19,744 nucleotides of DNA from Alphaproteobacteria bacterium MarineAlpha3_Bin4 (GTDB taxonomy: Bacteria > Pseudomonadota > Alphaproteobacteria > Rhodospirillales > Casp-alpha2), in NCBI GenBank assembly GCA_002938045.1, contig PTLJ01000005.1, forward strand, positions 1-19,744. The letters run 5' to 3'. A model generated the notes under the pieces. It was given only the letters and a program-made list of their open reading frames with translations, ran no database searches and had not been told where the DNA came from. Below are positions 14,857 through 19,744 of the stretch, piece by piece. Positions within the stretch are counted from its first letter, which is position 1. Every line of letters starts with the position of its first letter. Position numbers and translations under genes: made by a program.

Positions 14857-16344
14857 ATGAAAGTTTTCCATCAATTGGTCTATGGGCTGAGTGGTCGTTT
14901 TGCATCCTTGGCCATGGTGGTTGCTGTGGGTTTAGCTACTTCGAGCCCGACCCTCGCCGCCGGGAAGGAAAAGCCTTGGTACGATTCGTTCTGGCCGATC
15001 GGAGACAGGGTCGAGGTCCATAAGCTCAGCGAGGAATACATCCCCTTCAAGTCGGCCGGAGAAATTCCCTTCCGTCCTAAGTTGCTCCTCGAATTGGGCG
15101 ATCCGTTCCTGGATATAGGCAATCTCGATAGCGGTTTTGAGGTTCCGATCATCGGCGCCGTTTGGCAACCTAGGCTGTGGGCTTATGTCGTTAATCGCAC
15201 TGCAATTCAAACCTTCGACAACGACGTGGCAACACGCAAGCGCGATACCGAAATCGCCAACCGGATGGACCTCAATGTTAACTTGCAGTTGACCGGTACC
15301 GAAAAAATCTTTTTAGGCCTGCGCCCCTTCGACAACAACCTGCCGGGCCGCTTTACTCGCTATACCTTCAGCGGCGCCGACGACGGGTTCCTGAACGAAC
15401 TAAACACCGACATAGAAACGCTGTTCTTCGAGGGCGATATTGGCAGCCTGTTCCCCAAACTCGACGTGCCCGGGATCAAGCCGATCGATTTCGGTTTTAC
15501 GGTCGGCCGCCAACCGATCAACTTCCAAGAGGGCATCATTATCAACGACACCGTCGATGCGATCGGGTTCGTGCGTAACAATCTTGTCTTCCCGAACACC
15601 TCGAACTTACGGATCTCGGGTATGTGGGCTTGGGACAGACTTGACCGCAACGATCGTTCACGGAGTTCCGACGCTAATATGTTTGCCCTGTTCGGTTTTG
15701 CCGACGCTAACGTCAGCAGCTACAACGTCGATATGATCTACGTTGACGATAACGCCAACGACGGCGGCGGTGACGCCTTTTATCTGGGGCTGTCGTCAAT
15801 TCAGCGGCTGCGGGCGTTGGGCGGCATTAGTACAGCGTTCCGCCTTAACAGTTCGTTCGCGCTAGACGACGAAATTTCCGGTAACGTCATCGGTAACGGC
15901 AGCCTGCTGACGGCCGAGATTTCGTCGCTGGTTCATGGTTCCGACGATTTGGTTTATTTCAACCCATTCATCAGCTTCGGCAACTACACTCAGGCCGGCC
16001 GCGAGGCGATCCTTGGCGGTCCGTTGGCGAACACGGGCATCTTGTTCGCGTCGCCGAACCTGAGCACCCATGGCGCCGAAATCAATCCGTTCACCGACGA
16101 CGTGCTCGGGTTTGCAGCGGGTGTCCAGGCGTTCATGGACCATCACCGGCGCAACCTCATTCTGGAGGTCGCCGCCAAGCATGATTACGACGGCAGTTCC
16201 TTCGATTCATACGGAGCCGGTTTCCAACTCCAACAGGCAGTCGGACAACATATCCAGCTCCAGTTGGAAGGGTTCTATGCCGTCAATACCGACGACCGTA
16301 ATGACTCCGCCGGTGCCCGGGCCGAGGTCCTGCTCGTTTACTAG
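14857..16344 (+). CDS. Outer-membrane beta-barrel protein (porin-like)
   Basis: 495 residues with a clear Sec signal peptide: basic and hydrophobic residues 1-30, with cleavage expected after SPTLAA (about 30-35). The mature chain alternates polar and hydrophobic residues in many short strands (RLWAYVVNRTAIQTF, MDLNVNLQLTGTEKIFLGLR, FGFTVGRQPINFQEGIII, FNPFISFGNYTQ, IQLQLEGFYAV) separated by Asp/Asn/Gly turns. It ends in AEVLLVY, a final strand with a terminal aromatic as required by the Bam assembly machinery. No cysteines or heme motifs are visible. The family is not identified; it resembles large-barrel porins of the alginate-export or phosphate-porin style only in general layout. Its place between a pentaheme cytochrome and a membrane reductase suggests an envelope-spanning redox or substrate-uptake role, which is an inference. 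Confidence 0.78.
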   Translation: MKVFHQLVYGLSGRFASLAMVVAVGLATSSPTLAAGKEKPWYDSFWPIGDRVEVHKLSEEYIPFKSAGEIPFRPKLLLELGDPFLDIGNLDSGFEVPIIGAVWQPRLWAYVVNRTAIQTFDNDVATRKRDTEIANRMDLNVNLQLTGTEKIFLGLRPFDNNLPGRFTRYTFSGADDGFLNELNTDIETLFFEGDIGSLFPKLDVPGIKPIDFGFTVGRQPINFQEGIIINDTVDAIGFVRNNLVFPNTSNLRISGMWAWDRLDRNDRSRSSDANMFALFGFADANVSSYNVDMIYVDDNANDGGGDAFYLGLSSIQRLRALGGISTAFRLNSSFALDDEISGNVIGNGSLLTAEISSLVHGSDDLVYFNPFISFGNYTQAGREAILGGPLANTGILFASPNLSTHGAEINPFTDDVLGFAAGVQAFMDHHRRNLILEVAAKHDYDGSSFDSYGAGFQLQQAVGQHIQLQLEGFYAVNTDDRNDSAGARAEVLLVY

Positions 16345-16411
16345 GGGGAAGCCTAACATGTTGGGAGCATCCCCCGAACAGCCAGAGTGGTCTCTGCGTA
16401 CGAAAGCCGAG

Positions 16412-16418
16412 AAAGGAG
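16412..16418 (+). promoter_or_regulatory. Ribosome binding site deciding the reductase start
   Basis: AAAGGAG lies seven bases before ATG 16426. This favours 16426 over the upstream in-frame ATG 16387, whose extra 13 residues are charged and have no such site. Confidence 0.7.
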
Positions 16419-16425
16419 TGCCTTC

Positions 16426-17712
16426 ATGAACGCCGAACTCGCCCAGGGCATGGTTCAGTTAGTCGGCGCCTTTATCCTCCTAGCAGTGACGCTGCAGGTT
16501 GTGGTTATGCTGGTTTCCTCGCTCAGGCGCCGGGAAATCGAAAACAAACAACAAAACTTGTCCCTGGAAGCCTTGCGTCTGAACGTTAATACGGCCCTGG
16601 TCGCCTATAACTTCGAAAAGGCCCATGTCGAGCAAGGCTGGAATGGAAATCGCAAGTTCGAGATTATGAGAAAAGATCTCGAAGTGGAGGGCATACACTC
16701 GTTCTATCTGGCGCCGCACGACGGTAAGCCGCTGCCACCTTTCCTGCCAGGGCAATATCTGACCTTTGAGTTAAAGATCCCAGGTGAATCGAAGCCGGTG
16801 ATACGGTGTTATTCCCTGTCCGACAGTCCCAACTATCCCGATTACTACCGTGTTTCCATCAAGAAGATTCCACCGCCGCGGGATGATCCCGACGGTCAAC
16901 CAGGCCGGTCGTCTAGCTTTTTCAATGACGTACTCGTCGAAGGCGATATTGTCGATGCTAAGGCGCCTTCCGGACATTTCTATCTGAAGCAGCGGGAACT
17001 GCCCACGGTCCTGATCGGCGGCGGCATTGGCATCACCCCGGTCCTGAGCATGCTCAATACGCTCTGCGAACAAGAGCACAAGGGCGAAGTCTGGTTCTTC
17101 CTCGGTGTGCGCAATAGTGCCGAGCACTTCTTTAAGGATCATTTGGAAACCCTCGACCGTGCGCATGAGAATTTGCACCTTCGGATTTGCTACAGTAACC
17201 CCCTCGAAGAGGATCAGGAAGGCGGCGACTATCACCATAAAGGGTACGTGAGCGTCGATTTGTTCAAGGATCTGCTTCCTTCGAACAACTATGAATTCTA
17301 TATCTGCGCCGGGCCACCAATGATGGAATCGATTGTGTCTGGCCTTTACGACTGGGGAGTGCCTGAAGACCGCGTTCACTTCGAGGCGTTCGGCAAGGCC
17401 ACGGTTAAGAAAGCAGCAATAAAGAAACCGGCTGAGGACGAGCAAGCGTCGGCCGCTGAGATCTCGGTCACCTTCGAGCGCTCAGACAAAACCCTGAAAT
17501 GGGATTCGAACGCCGAATCGCTCCTAGATTTTGCCGAGGATAACGATATTACACTTGATTGCGCGTGTCGGTCGGGCAACTGCGGAACCTGTTTAACCGC
17601 GATCAAAAGCGGCAAGACCGACTACGTCGTGGAACCCGGTTTTGCCGCCGAGGATGGAACCTGCTTGACCTGTATTTCGGTTCCGAAGGAGGACTTGACA
17701 CTGGACGCCTAA
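16426..17712 (+). CDS. Membrane-anchored FAD/NAD(P)H reductase with C-terminal [2Fe-2S] ferredoxin domain
   Basis: 428 residues. One membrane helix spans 9-32, followed by SLRRRE, so the large remaining part should face the cytoplasm. Residues 78-190 form the FAD domain with RCYSLSDSP (127-135). The NAD(P) domain follows with VLIGGGIGITPVLSML (195-210) and YICAGPPMMES (292-302). Residues 345-428 form a plant-type ferredoxin with ligands Cys381, Cys386, Cys389 and Cys416. NqrF, the subunit of Na+-pumping NADH dehydrogenase, has a membrane helix too, but its ferredoxin domain is N-terminal; here it is C-terminal, as in Hcr- and phthalate-dioxygenase-reductase-like proteins. It should take electrons from NAD(P)H and pass them singly to a membrane or cytoplasmic partner. 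The context suggests feeding the multiheme cytochromes, which would need a still unseen membrane step. Confidence 0.88.
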   Translation: MNAELAQGMVQLVGAFILLAVTLQVVVMLVSSLRRREIENKQQNLSLEALRLNVNTALVAYNFEKAHVEQGWNGNRKFEIMRKDLEVEGIHSFYLAPHDGKPLPPFLPGQYLTFELKIPGESKPVIRCYSLSDSPNYPDYYRVSIKKIPPPRDDPDGQPGRSSSFFNDVLVEGDIVDAKAPSGHFYLKQRELPTVLIGGGIGITPVLSMLNTLCEQEHKGEVWFFLGVRNSAEHFFKDHLETLDRAHENLHLRICYSNPLEEDQEGGDYHHKGYVSVDLFKDLLPSNNYEFYICAGPPMMESIVSGLYDWGVPEDRVHFEAFGKATVKKAAIKKPAEDEQASAAEISVTFERSDKTLKWDSNAESLLDFAEDNDITLDCACRSGNCGTCLTAIKSGKTDYVVEPGFAAEDGTCLTCISVPKEDLTLDA

Positions 17713-17735
17713 GCGCAGCCGTTTGAAAACTGCGC
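17713..17735 (+). other. Intercistronic hairpin after the reductase gene
   Basis: GCGCA (17713-17717) pairs with TGCGC (17731-17735), with inner GTT/AAC pairing and a small bulge. No T-run follows, so it is more likely a message-stability or processing element than a terminator. A second short hairpin, TCCCC-GAA-GGGGA, lies at 17795-17807 before the next gene. Confidence 0.35.
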
Positions 17736-17848
17736 GAACCGGGGTTCCTGCGGCGGCCCATTGGAATTAGATTTATATCGACATAGACGCCCGGTCCCCG
17801 AAGGGGAACAACAGTGCCGAGTTTCGGACAACAGGGAGCATGAGTAAA

Positions 17849-18883
17849 ATGAACTTATTTCATATTTTCGTCCGGCAACGCAGTCTTTTGGTATTGCCTG
17901 CCTTCGTCGCCGTGAGCTTGTTCCTGTTCAGCGTTTCGGGAGCGGTTTCGGCACAAGAACTCAAGCTCGATCCCAAAAAGGTTACAGGGCCGGACGCTTG
18001 CGGTGAATGCCATAAAAATACGATCACTGCGTGGAAGTCGAGCAAACACTCGACAACGTTCAAAAAACTACCGCGCAGCAAGGATGCGAAGAAAATTGCC
18101 AAGGCAATGGGACTGAGGCGGATCAAAGCTGCAAGCGATTGCCTGTCGTGCCACTTCACGTCGGGTATACCCAAGAAAAAGGTCAAACCGATCGCTGGCA
18201 TTACCTGTGAGTCCTGCCACGGCGCCGGCGCCGATTATATAAAGACGCACAGCGATTACGGCGGCAAGGGTGTCACCAAGGAAAACGAGACGCCCGAGCA
18301 TAAGAAGGAGCGCTATGCCAAGTCCGTCGCCGCTGGATTGATTCGCCCCTCCAAGCTCTATGAGGTCGCTAACAACTGCTATGGTTGCCATACAGTGCCT
18401 AACGAAAAACTGGTCAACGTTGGCGGCCACGCCGCTGGCAGCGCATTCGAATTGGTATCCTGGAGCCAGGGCGAAGTCCGCCACAATGTCTGGTACTCGA
18501 AGTCAAACGACGAAGCCTCAGCGGCGCGCAAAAGGATGATGTACATCGTCGGTAAATCTCTCGATCTGGAGCACGCGCTTCGGGGCGTCGGCAAGGCCAC
18601 GGCGAAAGCTGCTTACGCCGACTCCATGGAGAAACGCGCAAATGGTGCCAGGAGTGCCTTGGAAAAGGTGGCGGAAAGCGTCAAGGCGCCTGAACTGGCA
18701 GCCATTATCGCCGCCGCCAAGGGTGCTAAACTAAAGCTCAACAACGCCGCCGAGCTTAACGCCGCAGCCGGTAAAGTCGGTGAAGCCGCACGCAAGTTTG
18801 CAGACAATTATGACGGCGGCGATTTCGGGTCGATTGACTCCCTTATTCCCGGGTCCGACAAATTCAAGGGCAAGGTGAAGTAA
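17849..18883 (+). CDS. Tetraheme cytochrome c554-family protein
   Basis: 344 residues from ATG 17849, ten bases after AGGGAG; ATG 17840 is in frame but only one base from that site. A Sec signal (basic RQR, then hydrophobic LLVLPAFVAVSLFLF, cleavage near AVSAQ) sends it to the periplasm. Four CXXCH sites are seen: CGECH (51-55), CLSCH (98-102), CESCH (120-124) and CYGCH (177-181). The spacing, and SSKHSTTF after the first heme, fit the cytochrome c554 family, tetraheme electron carriers known best from ammonia oxidisers, where they accept electrons from hydroxylamine oxidoreductase. From about residue 220 the chain becomes an Ala/Lys/Glu-rich helical extension of about 120 residues without hemes. 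It is probably the soluble carrier partner of the pentaheme protein. No hydroxylamine oxidoreductase gene is present in the window. Confidence 0.88.
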   Translation: MNLFHIFVRQRSLLVLPAFVAVSLFLFSVSGAVSAQELKLDPKKVTGPDACGECHKNTITAWKSSKHSTTFKKLPRSKDAKKIAKAMGLRRIKAASDCLSCHFTSGIPKKKVKPIAGITCESCHGAGADYIKTHSDYGGKGVTKENETPEHKKERYAKSVAAGLIRPSKLYEVANNCYGCHTVPNEKLVNVGGHAAGSAFELVSWSQGEVRHNVWYSKSNDEASAARKRMMYIVGKSLDLEHALRGVGKATAKAAYADSMEKRANGARSALEKVAESVKAPELAAIIAAAKGAKLKLNNAAELNAAAGKVGEAARKFADNYDGGDFGSIDSLIPGSDKFKGKVK

Positions 18884-18926
18884 CCTTAAACCTTTACGGG
18901 AAACGCGCCTGCACGGGGAGAGAGCG

Positions 18927-19744
18927 ATGGCGAAAGCTGTTGTAATTCAGAGACCGCAGCGTTGGGACAATCCGTTTGATCCCGATGTAAGCGATGCCGA
19001 CGTCGATCGGCTTTTGTCAATGGAACCGTTTTGCTCCATGGACGAAGCTAAATTCCCAGCCTCAGCGCCGCTTCGTGAAGTCATTCGAAACGACATGCGG
19101 CTGTTGGTCTTTGAGAAGGGCGAGATCATCATCCGCGAGGGTGATTACGGCACCTCTGCCTTCCTGGTGCTCTCGGGCCAGGCCAGGGTCATTCTCCCCC
19201 CTGGTCTCCCCCACGCCCTACTTGGCCGCTTGGAAATTGAGCGAAAAGGCGTTTTCGCGGCGTTGAGACAACTGTGGTCGAACGATCCACTTCCGGAAGC
19301 CCGCGGTCCGGCCAGCTACGAGGGCCAAGGGGGCCAGGATTCCCAGGTTCTGAAAACCGAGGAAGTCCGTGTGGTGCTCCCGGACTTGGAGAAGGTCCTG
19401 GAGCAACACAAAAACGTCAGCCTCGGGCCGGGCCAGATGTTCGGGGAAATCGCCGCATTGACCCGCGCGGCGCGCACCACGACCATCATCGCCGACCAAA
19501 AAACGGAACTCGTAGAGATCCGACGTACGGGCATCCGTGATATTCGCCGTTCCAACGATGAGTTTCGCGTGCGCGTCGACAAACTGTATCGCGAGAACAG
19601 CCTTTTGGCGCATTTGCGCCAGACGCCTGAATTCAAGCACCTGGACGACGAAAAGCTCGCCACTATCGCTGACAGGATCCTGTTCGAAACCTACGGCGAT
19701 TTCGATTGGCATATCTCCTATAAACGCCTCGTTCAGCAAGGCTC
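18927..19744 (+). CDS. Cyclic-nucleotide-binding domain protein (partial, runs off the window)
   Basis: The ATG at 18927 has GGGGAG six bases upstream and the frame is open for 272 codons to the window end. A cNMP-binding domain of the CRP type is visible in two halves: VFEKGEIIIREGDYGTSAFL (61-80) with LSGQARVIL, and after an unusual insert of about 75 residues (91-165), LGPGQMFGEIAALTRAARTT (166-185), the phosphate-binding cassette with Glu174 and Arg183. A second copy appears to begin at about 225 (HLRQTPEFKHLDDEKLATIA). No DNA-binding helix-turn-helix is seen in the visible part, so it may be a regulatory or redox fusion protein instead of a transcription factor. It follows the tetraheme gene by 43 bases on the same strand, and no terminator separates them. 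Confidence 0.75.
   Translation, partial: MAKAVVIQRPQRWDNPFDPDVSDADVDRLLSMEPFCSMDEAKFPASAPLREVIRNDMRLLVFEKGEIIIREGDYGTSAFLVLSGQARVILPPGLPHALLGRLEIERKGVFAALRQLWSNDPLPEARGPASYEGQGGQDSQVLKTEEVRVVLPDLEKVLEQHKNVSLGPGQMFGEIAALTRAARTTTIIADQKTELVEIRRTGIRDIRRSNDEFRVRVDKLYRENSLLAHLRQTPEFKHLDDEKLATIADRILFETYGDFDWHISYKRLVQQG

Noticed and set aside
16771..17445. A 224-codon minus-strand open frame inside the reductase gene
   Set aside because: It is antisense to clear FAD and NAD motifs and has no supporting start signal.
12803..18883. The cytochrome cluster as an ammonia-oxidation (hydroxylamine oxidoreductase) operon or an MtrABC conduit
   Set aside because: The c554-type gene is suggestive, but no octaheme oxidoreductase or decaheme protein is present, and the reductase and barrel do not belong to those systems.

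Overview
The window looks like a chromosomal piece of a moderately GC-rich Gram-negative bacterium, most likely an alphaproteobacterium. That assignment is an inference from the style of the proteins (signal peptides, an outer-membrane barrel, periplasmic c-type cytochromes, IS3-type transposase remnants); no marker gene is present to prove it.

Positions 1-8782 hold a nitrogen/purine-catabolism region. After the tail of an unknown gene and a small helical protein come an aldo/keto reductase and a PucG/HpxJ-type aminotransferase (1579-2856, minus). A secreted DUF547 protein (2899-3762, minus) lies just upstream of the aminotransferase on the same strand. Divergent from these is a tight four-gene operon (3937-8782, plus): DUF1116 (AllG/YlbE), FdrA (AllF), carbamate kinase (AllK) and DUF2877 (AllH/YlbF). 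AllF, AllG and AllH are the three proteins reported to form oxamate carbamoyltransferase in Escherichia coli. Together the genes spell a short route: ureidoglycine + glyoxylate to oxalurate + glycine, then oxalurate + phosphate to oxamate + carbamoyl phosphate, then carbamoyl phosphate + ADP to ATP, CO2 and ammonia.

Positions 8783-11109 form a decayed accessory stretch. It holds two different, broken IS3-type transposase remnants on opposite strands, a small secreted or membrane hypothetical gene, a 49-residue single-span membrane protein with a strong ribosome binding site and its own terminator, and long stretches with nothing recognisable. An NADP-type glutamate dehydrogenase follows at 11110-12477.

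From 12803 to the window end, on the plus strand, lies the most unusual part. It encodes a five-heme c-type cytochrome with a large heme-free C-terminal part, an outer-membrane beta-barrel protein, a membrane-anchored FAD/NAD(P)H/[2Fe-2S] reductase, a tetraheme cytochrome of the c554 type, and the first part of a protein with cyclic-nucleotide-binding domains that runs off the window. No terminator is seen between them. A perfect 20-bp tandem repeat, each copy centred on GTATATAC, lies about 90 bp upstream of the first gene. The set reads as a trans-envelope redox module: pyridine-nucleotide electrons on the inner membrane, multiheme carriers in the periplasm and a barrel in the outer membrane. 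Its substrate or terminal acceptor cannot be told from the sequence.
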